A stretch of 64,000 bases of DNA, from the NCBI RefSeq assembly GCF_016758195.1, contig NZ_QYAC01000003.1, positions 372,001 through 436,000 of the forward strand, written 5' to 3'. Below, in pieces: positions 7,690 through 16,435 of this stretch. The position numbers and the translations under genes were made by a program. Numbering within the stretch: position 1 is the stretch's first letter; each line of letters begins with the position of its first letter. The notes under the pieces were generated by a model, which did no database searches, had not been told where the DNA came from, and was given only the letters and a program-made list of their open reading frames with translations. The DNA is from Leucobacter chromiireducens subsp. solipictus (GTDB lineage Bacteria > Actinomycetota > Actinomycetes > Actinomycetales > Microbacteriaceae).

Positions 7690-8598
7690 CTATCCCTCGA
7701 TGGCGCGGGCGAGCACGGAGAGGGCCGCGGCCCGCGCTTCCTGCCCGCGCGCGCCGCGGCGGGACACGAAGAGTTCCACGAGTTCCTCGGTGAAGAGCAT
7801 GAGCGCCGCGCGGGAGGTGTGCAGCAGTTCGTCGCTGAATCCATCGCTCACGGGCGGCACCACGAGCGCCACGTCCGCCTGGCCGACGACCTCGGATCGC
7901 GCGAACGACGTGATCGCGAGGATGCGTGCTCCGCCGTCCCGGGCGGCCGCGAGGGCGTCGAGCGTGGGGCGGCTCGCGCCGGATCCGGAGAACACGAGGC
8001 AGGCCGAACCCGGGCCGAGCTGCCGCGCCGCGATCTGCTGGGCGAACGGATCCGTGAAGTGTTCGACCGAGCGGCCGGCGGCGGTGAGGCGCATCGCCAG
8101 GGCGAGGCCCAGCGGCCCCGAGAGGCCGTTTGCGACGATGAGGAGCCGCTCGGACGTGTCGAGCGCGTCGAGGAACGCTTCGAGCGTTTCGGGGGTGAGC
8201 GCCGCGACGGTGTCTCCGAGTCGGGCGCCGACGTGGGCGATCCGCGCGCGGAGCACCCCGAGGCTGCTCGGCGCGCCGGTCTCGGGATCGCGCCCCGCGG
8301 ACGGGACGGCGGCGGCGCTCTCGCGCGCGAGCTCTTGCACGAGGGCGACGCGGAGCTGCGGGTAGCCCTCGTAGCCGAGCGTTTGCGCGGTGCGGATCAC
8401 GGTTGTGCGCCCCACCCCCACCCACTCGGCGAGGCCCTGGGCGGTGAGCTCGACCGCGTGTGCCCGGTCGCGCGCGATGGCCTCCACCGCGCGGCGTTCG
8501 GTGCGTTGCAGGGCGGGGGCCAGTGCGGCGATCCGCACGCTCGGCGGCGCATCGGGGGAGCCGGTCCAGCGGGTGCCGGCGGGTCGTGGTGCAGGCAT
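7690..8598 (-). CDS. MurR/RpiR-family regulator with SIS domain
   Basis: A 302-residue transcription factor. Residues 25-100 form the RpiR-type helix-turn-helix (LTAQGLAEWVGVGRTTVIRTAQ). Residues about 135-270 form a sugar isomerase (SIS) domain, with LIVANGLSG, CLVFSGSGASRPT and ILAITSFARSEVV. SIS domains in this family bind phosphosugars. It is the last gene of the phosphonate-type transporter operon: GGAGGATTCTAAGATG places its ribosome binding site over the phnE stop codon, so it is translationally linked. A phosphosugar sensor in such an operon suggests that the imported compound may be sugar-linked; that is inference. Confidence 0.88.
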   Translation of the reverse strand: MPAPRPAGTRWTGSPDAPPSVRIAALAPALQRTERRAVEAIARDRAHAVELTAQGLAEWVGVGRTTVIRTAQTLGYEGYPQLRVALVQELARESAAAVPSAGRDPETGAPSSLGVLRARIAHVGARLGDTVAALTPETLEAFLDALDTSERLLIVANGLSGPLGLALAMRLTAAGRSVEHFTDPFAQQIAARQLGPGSACLVFSGSGASRPTLDALAAARDGGARILAITSFARSEVVGQADVALVVPPVSDGFSDELLHTSRAALMLFTEELVELFVSRRGARGQEARAAALSVLARAIEG

Positions 8599-8599
8599 C

Positions 8600-9433
8600 T
8601 TAGAATCCTCCGCGCATCAGGCGGCGACGGATCGCCCCGGACACGGTGTCGATGAGCATGGTGGCGAGGATCACGACGATCAGGAGCATCCCGACCGTGT
8701 CCCACTCGCGGTAGTTCGTGTAATTCGACAGCATGCTACCGATGCCCCCCGCGCCCACGAGTCCGAGCACGGCCGAGGTGCGGATGTTGATCTCGAAACG
8801 GTACAGCGCGAACGAGCAGAGCGCGGGCGCGATCGCGGGCCAGATCGCCCAGCGGGTGACCTCCGCCGTGGTGCCGCCCGCGGCGCGCACCGCTTCCGAG
8901 GCGCCCTCCTGGGCGGATTCGACGGTCTCGTAGACCCATTTCCCCTGCGTCCCGATCCCGGCGATGCCGAGCGCGAGCGCACCGGTGAGCGGCGTGAGCC
9001 CGGTGACGGTGAGGAGCACGAGCGCGATGATGACCTCCGGAACGGCCCGGATCACGGCGAAGATCCCGCGCAGGATCCCGCGCAGCCAGAGCGGGCCGAC
9101 GCCGCTGGCCGCGAGCATGCCGAGCGGGATCGATACCGCCACGCACAGCAGCGCCCCGAGCCAGGCCATCGAGATGGAGCGCCACGTTTCGAACAGCGCG
9201 CGCGGCAGCTTGTCCCAGTTGGGGGATTCGAACATCAGCCAGAGATACTGCGCAATGCGGCCGGGGAGGCTCGGCAGGTCGGCCCAGCTGATCTGGAGGC
9301 TGCCGGCCGCGCCGAGCACCACGAGGGCCGCGAGGATCGCCCAGAGGGTGGCCGGGAGGCGCGAGGGGCGGGCGGGCAGGGCGGGGAGCGGGGTATCGCG
9401 CGCCGGGGCGGGGCGGGTGTCGAGCAGGGTCAT
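8600..9433 (-). CDS. phnE: Phosphonate-type ABC transporter permease, second copy
   Basis: A membrane permease of 277 residues with about six transmembrane segments. The binding-protein-dependent transport block is present as EGASEAVRAAGGTTAEVTRW followed by INIRTSAVLGLVGAGGIG, typical of PhnE. Its start ATG 9433 overlaps the stop of the first phnE (ATGA). It pairs with the upstream permease to form the membrane channel driven by PhnC. A longer frame further upstream is only the shadow of the preceding gene. Confidence 0.9.
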   Translation of the reverse strand: MTLLDTRPAPARDTPLPALPARPSRLPATLWAILAALVVLGAAGSLQISWADLPSLPGRIAQYLWLMFESPNWDKLPRALFETWRSISMAWLGALLCVAVSIPLGMLAASGVGPLWLRGILRGIFAVIRAVPEVIIALVLLTVTGLTPLTGALALGIAGIGTQGKWVYETVESAQEGASEAVRAAGGTTAEVTRWAIWPAIAPALCSFALYRFEINIRTSAVLGLVGAGGIGSMLSNYTNYREWDTVGMLLIVVILATMLIDTVSGAIRRRLMRGGF

Positions 9434-10290
9434 ACGAGCCTCCGGCGCAGCAGATGGGAGAGGACCTCGATGGCGATGACCACGACGAGGATCTCGAGGA
9501 TGATGACGGAGACGTCGGAGTAGGCGTAGAACCCGCGTCGTTCGTCGAGCAGGCGGCCGATGCCGCCGGCACCGACGATGCCGAGGATCGCGGAGATCCG
9601 CACGTTCACCTCGAGCGTGTACAGCCACTGGTTCACGAACAGCGGCCAGACCTGGGGGAGCGCGGTCGCCCGGTTGATCTGGAACTGGGTGCCGCCCGCT
9701 GCGCGGCCCGCCTCCATGTAGCGGTGATCGGCGGCGTCGATCGCCTCGGAGACGAGCTTCACGACAATGCCGACGTTGAACAGGATCAGGGTGGCGACCC
9801 CGGGCAGCGCCCCGACGCCGAGCATCGCGACGAGCACGGTGGCGTAGACCAGGTCGGGGACCGCGCGAATCACGTTGACGACGGCGCGCACCGCGCCCCG
9901 CGTCCACCGGTTCGGGTTGGTCGGGGCTGCCGCCCAGAGTGTGACGGGGACCGAGATCGCCGCCGCGATCACGGCGCCGACGAGCGCCATCTGCAGGGTT
10001 TCCGCCATGGGACCCCAGGTGCGGGGCAGAAACGCGAAGTTCGGCTGCAGGAGCTGCCCCAGCTTTTCCGCGCCATTGCGCCAGTTGCGCGCGATCGCGC
10101 CGAGATCCAGCTCGACGCCGCCGATCGCGGGGAGGCACGTCGCGGCCGTGAACACGGCCACGGCCGCGACGATGAGCGCGATCCGCCCGCCGCGCCGGGG
10201 TCGCGGCGGGAGCGTGAGCTCGCGCCGGAGCTCGCCCGGAGGGCCGCCCGCCGCGCGCGGGGCCCCGGACACCTCGACTGCGGTGCCCAT
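9430..10290 (-). CDS. phnE: Phosphonate-type ABC transporter permease, first copy
   Basis: A 286-residue permease homologous to the next gene. It has a long cytoplasmic N-terminus, then transmembrane segments and VNVRISAILGIVGAGGIG near the end. Two PhnE-like subunits in tandem are common in phosphonate and phosphite transporters. Its ATG overlaps the phnC stop by one base (TGATG), indicating tight translational coupling. Confidence 0.9.
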   Translation of the reverse strand: MGTAVEVSGAPRAAGGPPGELRRELTLPPRPRRGGRIALIVAAVAVFTAATCLPAIGGVELDLGAIARNWRNGAEKLGQLLQPNFAFLPRTWGPMAETLQMALVGAVIAAAISVPVTLWAAAPTNPNRWTRGAVRAVVNVIRAVPDLVYATVLVAMLGVGALPGVATLILFNVGIVVKLVSEAIDAADHRYMEAGRAAGGTQFQINRATALPQVWPLFVNQWLYTLEVNVRISAILGIVGAGGIGRLLDERRGFYAYSDVSVIILEILVVVIAIEVLSHLLRRRLV

Positions 10291-11126
10291 CAGGCGCTCG
10301 TTCCCAGGCGGTCGCGCGGCTGGATCGGACGCCCGTAGATTTGCTCGAAGTCGGCGTCGCTCGCCGCAGCGGCCGGGCCGTCGTACACGAGCCGGCCGTC
10401 GCGCAGCCCGATCATGCGCGTCGTGTACTGCCGCGCGAGATCCATGAGGTGAATGTTGATGAGCACGGTCAGGCCGCGCTCCGCGTTGATCCGCCGCAGA
10501 TCGTGCATGACCGCGTGCGCGGTGGGCGGATCGAGGCTCGCGACGGGCTCATCCGCGAGCATCACGCCCGGCTCCTGCGTGAGCGCGCGGGCGATCGCGA
10601 CGCGCTGTTTCTGGCCGCCGGACAGCGCGCCGGCGCGGGCCCACACCTTGTCCAGGATCCCCACCGAGTCGAGCGCGGCGAGGGCGATCCGGCGATCCTC
10701 GGCGCTCGGGAGGCCGAGCAGCGTGCGAATCGAGGGGGAGTGCGCGAAGCGGCCCACGAGCGTGTTGCGATACACGTTGGCGCGCTCCGCGAGGTTGAAG
10801 GCCTGAAAGATCATGCCGATGTGGCCGCGCGCCTCGCGGAGCGCGCGGCCGCGCAGCTCGGAGACGCGGTGGGGGCCGACGGTGACGCTGCCGGTGGTGG
10901 CGGGGACGAGGCCGTTGATCGTGCGGATCAGGGTCGACTTGCCGGAACCGGACAGGCCCACGATGGAGACCATCTCGCCGGGCTCGATCTGGAGGGACAC
11001 GTCGTGGAGGGCGCGAGTGCCGTTCGGATAGGTGACGGACACCCCGTCGAGGGCGATGCGCCACGAGGCGGCGGCCGACGCGGGTCGCGCGCTCGCCTCG
11101 TGGCGCAGATCGGTGGGTACGGACAT
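10290..11126 (-). CDS. phnC: Phosphonate-type ABC transporter ATP-binding protein
   Basis: The ATPase subunit, 278 residues. Walker A is [17 protein letters not shown], the signature is [16 protein letters not shown] and Walker B is [28 protein letters not shown] and [15 protein letters not shown] are typical of PhnC. It powers uptake by the two PhnE permeases. It follows phnD by 11 bases. Confidence 0.93.
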   Translation of the reverse strand: MSVPTDLRHEASARPASAAASWRIALDGVSVTYPNGTRALHDVSLQIEPGEMVSIVGLSGSGKSTLIRTINGLVPATTGSVTVGPHRVSELRGRALREARGHIGMIFQAFNLAERANVYRNTLVGRFAHSPSIRTLLGLPSAEDRRIALAALDSVGILDKVWARAGALSGGQKQRVAIARALTQEPGVMLADEPVASLDPPTAHAVMHDLRRINAERGLTVLINIHLMDLARQYTTRMIGLRDGRLVYDGPAAAASDADFEQIYGRPIQPRDRLGTSA

Positions 11127-11137
11127 GGGGCGGGTGA

Positions 11138-12151
11138 CTAGTTCGCGAACTCGCCGAGGATCTCGCCGTAGCGCTCGATCTCCTCGGAGGCGGTCTCGCT
11201 CGTCCAGCCCGAGAGCCCGACGAGATCGAACATCACGGTCTTCGCCTCGTCGGACGAGTCGGCGTAGCCCGCCATCAGCTCCGTGAGTTTTGCGACGAGA
11301 TCGTCGGGGAGCGTCGGGGCGACCGCGACGCCGCCGTTCGGGATCATCTCGGTGTACGCGAACGCGACAACCTTCTCCGCGACGTCCGGCACCTCGGCCG
11401 TGACGGTGGTCCGCGCGTCCCAGTAGCCGAAGCTCACCTCGGCGTCACCGTGTGCGACCGCGAGCACCGCGTTGTTGTTGCCCTCGACGGGGACCTGGGA
11501 GATGCCCGTGTCCGTATCGATCCCCGCCTCGCGCATCGCGACCATCGGGTACTGGTAGCCGGCCGGCGAGGTCGCTGCCTGCAGGGCAACCTTGGTGCCC
11601 GCGTCAATCTTCTTCAGGGAATCGATACCCGCGGGGCCGGCACCGCGGGCGTCCGTGCCGGCCTGTTCGGTGCCGTTGCAGTAGGAGAGCTCGATGTCGC
11701 TCGCGGCGTACGTCGCCATGACCGGGGTGTCCGCGCAGTACTTGTCCGGGTTGTTGGTGAAGCCGACCGCGGCGTAGGAGGTCGCGCCGAAGCGGACGTC
11801 GCGCAGCACGAGCTCTGCGTCGTACTGCTGCATCGCCTGGTACAGCGATCCGGCATCGGAGATGATGACCTGCGCCTGGTCGGCCCCGAGCGCCTCGACG
11901 GTGGCGGCGTAGTCGTTGGCGACGACGCCCTCAACCTCGATGCCGAGCTGCTCCGAGAGGTAGCTCGTGAGGGGGTCGAGCGCCTCCGCGAGGTCTTCGC
12001 CCTCGACGGAGGGGACGAGCGAGAGGGTGATCGAGTCGGGCCACGCGGTGGCCTCCTCGGCGGAGGTGTCACCCGGGGTGCCGGCGCTGCACCCGACGAG
12101 GCCGAGCGCGAGAGTCGCGAGCGCGCCGACGGCGAGAACGGAAGTACGCAT
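11138..12151 (-). CDS. phnD: Phosphate/phosphonate-type substrate-binding lipoprotein
   Basis: A 337-residue binding protein. Residues 1-21 are a lipoprotein signal ending in the lipobox LVGC, with the lipid-bearing cysteine at 21. The mature part has the PhnD-type type II fold, with [43 protein letters not shown] and [12 protein letters not shown]. It would capture the ligand outside the membrane for PhnC-PhnE. The ligand (phosphonate, phosphite or a phosphate ester) cannot be told from sequence. No C-P lyase, phosphonatase or phosphite dehydrogenase gene is nearby. Confidence 0.88.
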   Translation of the reverse strand: MRTSVLAVGALATLALGLVGCSAGTPGDTSAEEATAWPDSITLSLVPSVEGEDLAEALDPLTSYLSEQLGIEVEGVVANDYAATVEALGADQAQVIISDAGSLYQAMQQYDAELVLRDVRFGATSYAAVGFTNNPDKYCADTPVMATYAASDIELSYCNGTEQAGTDARGAGPAGIDSLKKIDAGTKVALQAATSPAGYQYPMVAMREAGIDTDTGISQVPVEGNNNAVLAVAHGDAEVSFGYWDARTTVTAEVPDVAEKVVAFAYTEMIPNGGVAVAPTLPDDLVAKLTELMAGYADSSDEAKTVMFDLVGLSGWTSETASEEIERYGEILGEFAN

Positions 12152-12158
12152 GTGGGGA

Positions 12159-12860
12159 TTACCTTTCGATACCGGGTCCCGAGCCGGTCGGCGCGGGGAT
12201 ACTGGAAGCCGCGGTCACGGCCCAGGTTTCGATCTCGGTGCGCAGCGCGTCGAGCGAGGGCCCGCGCATGGTCACCGGAGCAGGGGAGGTCGCCGCGGTG
12301 GCACCCACGAGCGCGGTGTCCGCGCCCAGGGACCAGGCGGGGGCCAGGTCGAACTCGGCAATGTCGCCGATGGCGAGCACCGGCCCCGCCTCGCGGAGCA
12401 CGCCGATGAGCCGGTGCAGGCCGTCGGGTTTGCCGACGGACACGTGCACCTCGTCGAAGCGTCCGCTCACGCCCCACGATTCGAGCACGGTGTCGATGCC
12501 GGGCGCGGGCGCGTTCGTGGCCAGGATGAGTCGGGCGGAGCGGCCGAGCGTCGCCAGGAAATCGGGCAGGCGCGGGATCGTCGCCACGGGTGCGTGCGGC
12601 GTGCCGAGCATGTCGCGGCTGCGCGCATACGCGTCCTGGAGCGCCGCCGGGGAGACGCCGTCGGCGGCGGCGAGCGCGCCCACCACGTGGTACCCGTCGC
12701 GATAGCCGCTGTCTCCGGTGTCGTAGGTGACGAGCGCCTGTGCGACGCGGTCGAGGAAGCCTGGCTGGGCGGCACCGGCGATGGCTTGCGCGTAGGCACG
12801 GACGGGGCCGTGGCCGAGGGCGAGGGTGCCGTCGAAGTCGAAGACGATGCTCGGTGCCAT
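12159..12860 (-). CDS. HAD-superfamily hydrolase, first gene of the transporter operon
   Basis: A 233-residue haloacid-dehalogenase-type phosphatase. Motif I is VFDFDGTLA with nucleophile and acid Asp, motif II is the threonine of ILATNAP, motif III is the lysine of VGKPDG and motif IV is AIGDIAEFD. A helical cap lies between motifs I and II. ATG 12860 follows AAGGAGT. It leads the phn-type operon, so it probably dephosphorylates the imported compound (inference). The cap has no lysine, so it should not be phosphonoacetaldehyde hydrolase, whose Schiff-base lysine sits in the cap. Confidence 0.82.
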   Translation of the reverse strand: MAPSIVFDFDGTLALGHGPVRAYAQAIAGAAQPGFLDRVAQALVTYDTGDSGYRDGYHVVGALAAADGVSPAALQDAYARSRDMLGTPHAPVATIPRLPDFLATLGRSARLILATNAPAPGIDTVLESWGVSGRFDEVHVSVGKPDGLHRLIGVLREAGPVLAIGDIAEFDLAPAWSLGADTALVGATAATSPAPVTMRGPSLDALRTEIETWAVTAASSIPAPTGSGPGIER

Positions 12861-12931
12861 GTGCACTCCTTGGGGGTTGTGGACGAACAATCCAAAACTA
12901 GGAGCGCTGATGGACGGGATGACTATGGGAC

Positions 12932-12938
12932 GGTGAAC
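12932..12938 (-). promoter_or_regulatory. GTTCACC, possible PhoP-box half site upstream of the transporter operon
   Basis: On the minus strand GTTCACC lies about 70 bases upstream of the HAD gene. Actinobacterial PhoP boxes are direct repeats of GTTCACC-like units with an 11-base period. Only one good unit is visible here, with degenerate GTCATCC further on, so this is weak. Confidence 0.25.
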
Positions 12939-12944
12939 GGGGGC

Positions 12945-13673
12945 TTACGAGTTGCTGACGGCATTCCAACGGAGGGCCGGGTGGGCCGCGAACTCGGCGA
13001 TCAGTGGCGCGGGATCGCCCTGCACGGGGAAGGCGGTGAGGAGCTGCAGGGGTGCGTCGGCGGCGGCCCCGGGGGCCGCGATCCCGTAACTCAGGGCCCA
13101 GGGGAGGCGGTCGTGGGGGCGCTGCAGCACCACGCGGCTGCGCTGGGGCGGGATGCTGGTTCCGGCGCCGGGCCGGGCACCCGCCCCCGTGACGGAGCGT
13201 CCGGGGATCTCGGCATCGGCGACGAGCGCGCCGGGCGGCGGGGACTCCAGTGTCGCCCGCATCGCGGCGGCGACGCGCTGGAGCGGCGTGGGGGCGGGCG
13301 CGCCTGACGCGCTCGCCGCGGGACTGCCGGTGAGATGAAACGCGTCGCGGGGGAGCCCGAACGCGGCGGCGAGCGCGCCGTCCGCCCAGCGTGCGCGTTT
13401 GAGCCCGAACGGGGTGGGGACCTCCGAGAACCAGTAGCCGTAGACGTGGATCACGCCCGCGTTACCGATCGGGAACGCGGCGGCGATGCCGGCGGCGGCG
13501 TGGAGGGCGTCGAAGAGCTCCTGATCGATCGAGGGAACTCCGGTGTGCTCATCGATCAGGGTGGACTGACCCCACTCGGTGAAGCGGTGTGCGGCGGCGT
13601 CGGCACGGATGTGCGCGAGAGCGCTCGCGCGGCTCGGGAGCGGGGACTGGGGGGAAGGGGCACGCGTGGTCAC
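12945..13673 (-). CDS. Uncharacterised protein
   Basis: About 242 residues from GTG 13673; another GTG at 13706 is possible and neither has a clear ribosome binding site. No signal peptide or membrane segment. The most conserved-looking stretches are RFTEWGQSTLIDEHTGVPS, AAFPIGNAGVIHVYGYWFS and PFGLKRARWADGALAAAFG. The middle is Pro/Ala-rich. I do not recognise a family with confidence. It lies 85 bases upstream of the HAD gene on the same strand and could be read into that operon. Confidence 0.6.
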   Translation of the reverse strand: MTTRAPSPQSPLPSRASALAHIRADAAAHRFTEWGQSTLIDEHTGVPSIDQELFDALHAAAGIAAAFPIGNAGVIHVYGYWFSEVPTPFGLKRARWADGALAAAFGLPRDAFHLTGSPAASASGAPAPTPLQRVAAAMRATLESPPPGALVADAEIPGRSVTGAGARPGAGTSIPPQRSRVVLQRPHDRLPWALSYGIAAPGAAADAPLQLLTAFPVQGDPAPLIAEFAAHPALRWNAVSNS

Positions 13674-13748
13674 GCGGCGACTCTGGCAGACGCGGGTGAA
13701 TGGCACGTGACGTGCGCGCGGCTCCGGCCCGGTCCCTGGCTCGCAGCG

Positions 13749-14732
13749 CTAAGCGCGCGGCGTGAGAATCCAGCGGGGCCCGAGCTGCTCGGCGACGGCA
13801 CCGGAGGGGTCGGCGACCCGGAGCGCGGCGGAGGCGTTGGCGGGCTCGGCGCGCAGCGTGCCCGTGCGGAGGTCGAGGTGCGCGGCGCGGTCGGGCTCGG
13901 TCGCGGTGGGCGTGGGGATCACGAGGACGTCCGCGCCGAGCCGGTGCTGCCGGGTGGCGTTCGCGATGTGCGTCGCGTCCCAGTCGCGGCCGGCGAGGGG
14001 GAGGGACCAGGTGACCGCGCCGTCCGATCGCGCGATGAGCTGCGCGTCGGTGATCGTGACGAGGGTGCCGCGGTGCTCCGCGAGCAGGCGTTCTCCGTGC
14101 AGCTCGGCTTCCCGGAGGAGCGGTGCGCCGGTGCTCGGATCCAGCGCCACTTTCTCGCCGACGTCACCGAGGAAGGCGTCGGGCGCGGCGGCAAAGACCA
14201 GGCCGGGGCCCTTGAACGGCCCGGTGACGGGGGTGGGGCCCCACACGGGGGTGCCGCTGCGCAGGTCGAAGGCGGCGGCCACGGGCTCCGAGATGCGCGT
14301 GGCGCTCGACCGCTGGTCGGTGAGCACCGCGATCCCGCGCCCGCTCGCGGTGCGGCTGAGCGTGAAGCCGGTGCAGCTCGGCGGGCGGAGGGCGGTCCAC
14401 AGGACCGCGCCGGTGGCGTCGACGGCGAGGTATTCGAGGCCGCCGGCCGGGTGCTCGCGCGGGGCGAGGAAGACGCCGTCGAGCAGCTGCGGGGGGACGA
14501 CCCACCCGGGATCGAGCCGGGCTCCGTCGTCGGTCCCCGAGGGGCCCGGTGGGGCATCGAGCGTGGGGAGGGCGGTGGCGCTGGGGGCAGGATCGCTCCG
14601 CTGCCAGGGGTCCGGAGCATCGGGCGGCGCGAATCGGGGCACCGCAAGGGTGAGCGCCACGGCGAGGGTGAGCGCGCCGACGCACAGGAGGATGAGCCCG
14701 CGAAGCGAGCGAGACTGCGGGCGGTGCGGCAC
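13749..14732 (-). CDS. Membrane-anchored protein with PQQ/beta-propeller-like repeats
   Basis: A 327-residue protein. Residues about 8-32 form one transmembrane or uncleaved signal segment (RGLILLCVGALTLAVALTL), followed by a Pro-rich linker and an extracytoplasmic domain. That domain has repeated strand motifs such as GAVLWTALRPP, SGTPVWGPTPV and GAVTWSLPLAG, which suggest a PQQ-like propeller. GTG 14732 is preceded by GAGAGGAGA. A longer frame to 15524 would run over the divergent promoter and the redox gene and is rejected. It is divergent from the DsbA-CcdA-BlaI operon and may share the dyads at 14764-14795. Confidence 0.7.
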   Translation of the reverse strand: MPHRPQSRSLRGLILLCVGALTLAVALTLAVPRFAPPDAPDPWQRSDPAPSATALPTLDAPPGPSGTDDGARLDPGWVVPPQLLDGVFLAPREHPAGGLEYLAVDATGAVLWTALRPPSCTGFTLSRTASGRGIAVLTDQRSSATRISEPVAAAFDLRSGTPVWGPTPVTGPFKGPGLVFAAAPDAFLGDVGEKVALDPSTGAPLLREAELHGERLLAEHRGTLVTITDAQLIARSDGAVTWSLPLAGRDWDATHIANATRQHRLGADVLVIPTPTATEPDRAAHLDLRTGTLRAEPANASAALRVADPSGAVAEQLGPRWILTPRA

Positions 14733-14763
14733 GGGCTCTCCTCTCAGCGGACGCTCATGATCG

Positions 14764-14795
14764 ACTATCGTGCATAGTTTACTATCCTGGATAGT
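14764..14795. promoter_or_regulatory. Two tandem dyads, probable BlaI-family operator
   Basis: ACTATCGTGCATAGT (14764-14778) and ACTATCCTGGATAGT (14781-14795) are two 15-base inverted repeats with arms ACTAT/ATAGT, 17 bases centre to centre. They lie between two divergent genes. A BlaI-type repressor is encoded in the rightward operon, and that family binds short dyads, often in pairs. TACTAT (14780-14785, plus) and TAAACT (14781-14776, minus) could be -10 boxes within the operator. Confidence 0.72.
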
Positions 14796-14822
14796 AACGT
14801 TCGTTGAGTCCGAGGAGCCCGC

Positions 14823-15560
14823 ATGCCGCACGCCCCGCAGGCGTCCACGCAGACCGCCGCCGAGCGGTTCCGATCCTGGGTGGTCCCCGTGAGCATCGTC
14901 GTGATCGCCGGCGTGCTGATCGCGCTGGTGCTCGCGCAGTTCCGCGGGGGTGCCGCCGACGCGGGCGACGCCACCGTGCCCGCCCCCGAACCGCCGGACC
15001 TGTCCTTCGTGGAGGCGCGTGACCCGGCGGATGTCCAGGCCATGGGGCCCGTGGATGCGCCGGTCGGGCTCGTGATCTACTCCGACTACCAGTGCCCGTT
15101 CTGTGCGACGTGGTCCGCGGAGATCCTGCCCGAGATGCAGACCGCGGCGCGGCTCGGCGATCTCCGCATCGAGTGGCGCGACGTCAACCAGTATGGGCCG
15201 GACTCCGAGCGCGCCGCGCTGGCCGCACACGCGGCGGGCCGCCAGGGAAAGTTCTGGGAATACCACGACGCCCTCTTCCCGAACGGCGAACACCTGACGC
15301 CCGCGCAGCTCGGCGCCGAGCAGCTCACCGAGCTCGCGGTGGGTCTCGGCCTGGACCCGGCGCGCTTCGATGCCGATCTCGCCTCCCCCGAGACGCTCGC
15401 CACCGTTCAGCAGTACGCGGCCGAGGGGCGGGAACTCGGGATCAGCGGCACGCCCACGTTTGTGCTCGGGGGTGTCCCGATCGTGGGTGCCCAGCCCGAG
15501 GGCGTCTTCACCGACGCGCTCCACCAGGCGCTCGCCGCCGCCCGGACCGAGGCCCCGTAG
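14823..15560 (+). CDS. Membrane-anchored DsbA-like thiol oxidoreductase
   Basis: 245 residues. One transmembrane helix (about 19-39) is followed by an extracytoplasmic thioredoxin-fold domain. The active site is YSDYQCPFCATW (C91, C94), and GTPTFVLGG supplies the cis-proline. The DsbA-type helical insert is present (GKFWEYHDALFPNGEHLT). It would form or exchange disulfides in exported proteins. ATG 14823 follows GAGGAG. It heads an operon with a CcdA-type electron carrier, so a reductive rather than oxidative role is plausible. Confidence 0.87.
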   Translation: MPHAPQASTQTAAERFRSWVVPVSIVVIAGVLIALVLAQFRGGAADAGDATVPAPEPPDLSFVEARDPADVQAMGPVDAPVGLVIYSDYQCPFCATWSAEILPEMQTAARLGDLRIEWRDVNQYGPDSERAALAAHAAGRQGKFWEYHDALFPNGEHLTPAQLGAEQLTELAVGLGLDPARFDADLASPETLATVQQYAAEGRELGISGTPTFVLGGVPIVGAQPEGVFTDALHQALAAARTEAP

Positions 15561-15562
15561 CC

Positions 15563-16435
15563 GTGGAGATCGGCTTCCTCACCGCCTTCCTCGGCGGCGG
15601 GCTCGCGCTGCTCAGCCCGTGCAGCGCGCTGCTGCTCCCCGCGTTCTTCGCCGCAACCGTGGGGCGGCGCATGGCCCTCCTCCTCCACGGTGCGGTGTTC
15701 TATGTCGGCCTCGTGCTCACCCTCGTGCCGTTTGGGCTCGGCATCGGTGCGCTCGGCACCCTCCTCCTGGAACACCGCGGGATCCTGATCGGGGTGACGT
15801 CGCTCCTGCTCGTGAGCCTCGGCGTGCTGCAACTGCTCGGGATCGGCTTCGACCTCTCGCGGATGGTGCCCGGTGCCCGCGCGCTGCACCAGCGGGCCCA
15901 CGCCCGCACGGGACTCGTGCGGACCCTGCTGCTCGGCGCGGTGAGCGGGGTGGCCGGGTTTTGCGCGGGACCCATCCTCGGGGCCGTGCTGACGCTGGCG
16001 CTGGGGCAGGGCAGTGCCTGGGGTGCGGGGGTGCTCCTCGCCGTGTATGGTGCGGGCATGGTGATCCCGCTCGTTGTCATCGCCGCGCTCTGGCAGCGCC
16101 TCGGCGTGCGCGGCCAGCGGTGGCTCCGCGGACGCTCGTTCACGCTCTTCGGCCGCGAGCTGCACACCACCTCCGTGCTCACGGGCCTCGTGATGATCGG
16201 CGTCGGCCTGCTGTTCTGGGCCACGAACGGACTCGTCGCGCTGCCCGCGCTCATTCCCGCCTCCGTGCAGGCCGCGCTCCAGGCCCGGATGACCGCGCTC
16301 GGGAGCCCCGCCGCGCAGGTGCTCGGCATTCTCGCGCTCGCCGCAGCCGCGCTCGCCGCGTGGTTCGTGATCACCCGGCGGGCACGCCGCCGATCCGCCG
16401 TGCCACACCCTCTCGAACAGGAGCAGACCCGATGA
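15563..16435 (+). CDS. CcdA/DsbD-type transmembrane electron-transfer protein
   Basis: 290 residues with about seven transmembrane segments. The two redox cysteines of CcdA/DsbD-beta proteins are visible in LLSPCSALLLP (C20) and GFCAGPILG (C134). Such proteins carry electrons from cytoplasmic thioredoxin to extracytoplasmic thiol proteins, here probably the preceding DsbA-like protein. The start is GTG 15563, three bases after the previous stop. Its stop overlaps the next start (ATGA). Confidence 0.87.
   Translation: MEIGFLTAFLGGGLALLSPCSALLLPAFFAATVGRRMALLLHGAVFYVGLVLTLVPFGLGIGALGTLLLEHRGILIGVTSLLLVSLGVLQLLGIGFDLSRMVPGARALHQRAHARTGLVRTLLLGAVSGVAGFCAGPILGAVLTLALGQGSAWGAGVLLAVYGAGMVIPLVVIAALWQRLGVRGQRWLRGRSFTLFGRELHTTSVLTGLVMIGVGLLFWATNGLVALPALIPASVQAALQARMTALGSPAAQVLGILALAAAALAAWFVITRRARRRSAVPHPLEQEQTR

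Noticed and set aside
12159-12860. Phosphonoacetaldehyde hydrolase (phnX)
   Set aside because: The HAD protein has no lysine in the cap region, so the Schiff-base residue is missing.
14733-15524. Upstream extension of the propeller-protein frame to 591 codons
   Set aside because: It would cross the tandem dyads and the divergent DsbA-like gene. GTG 14732 has a strong ribosome binding site.
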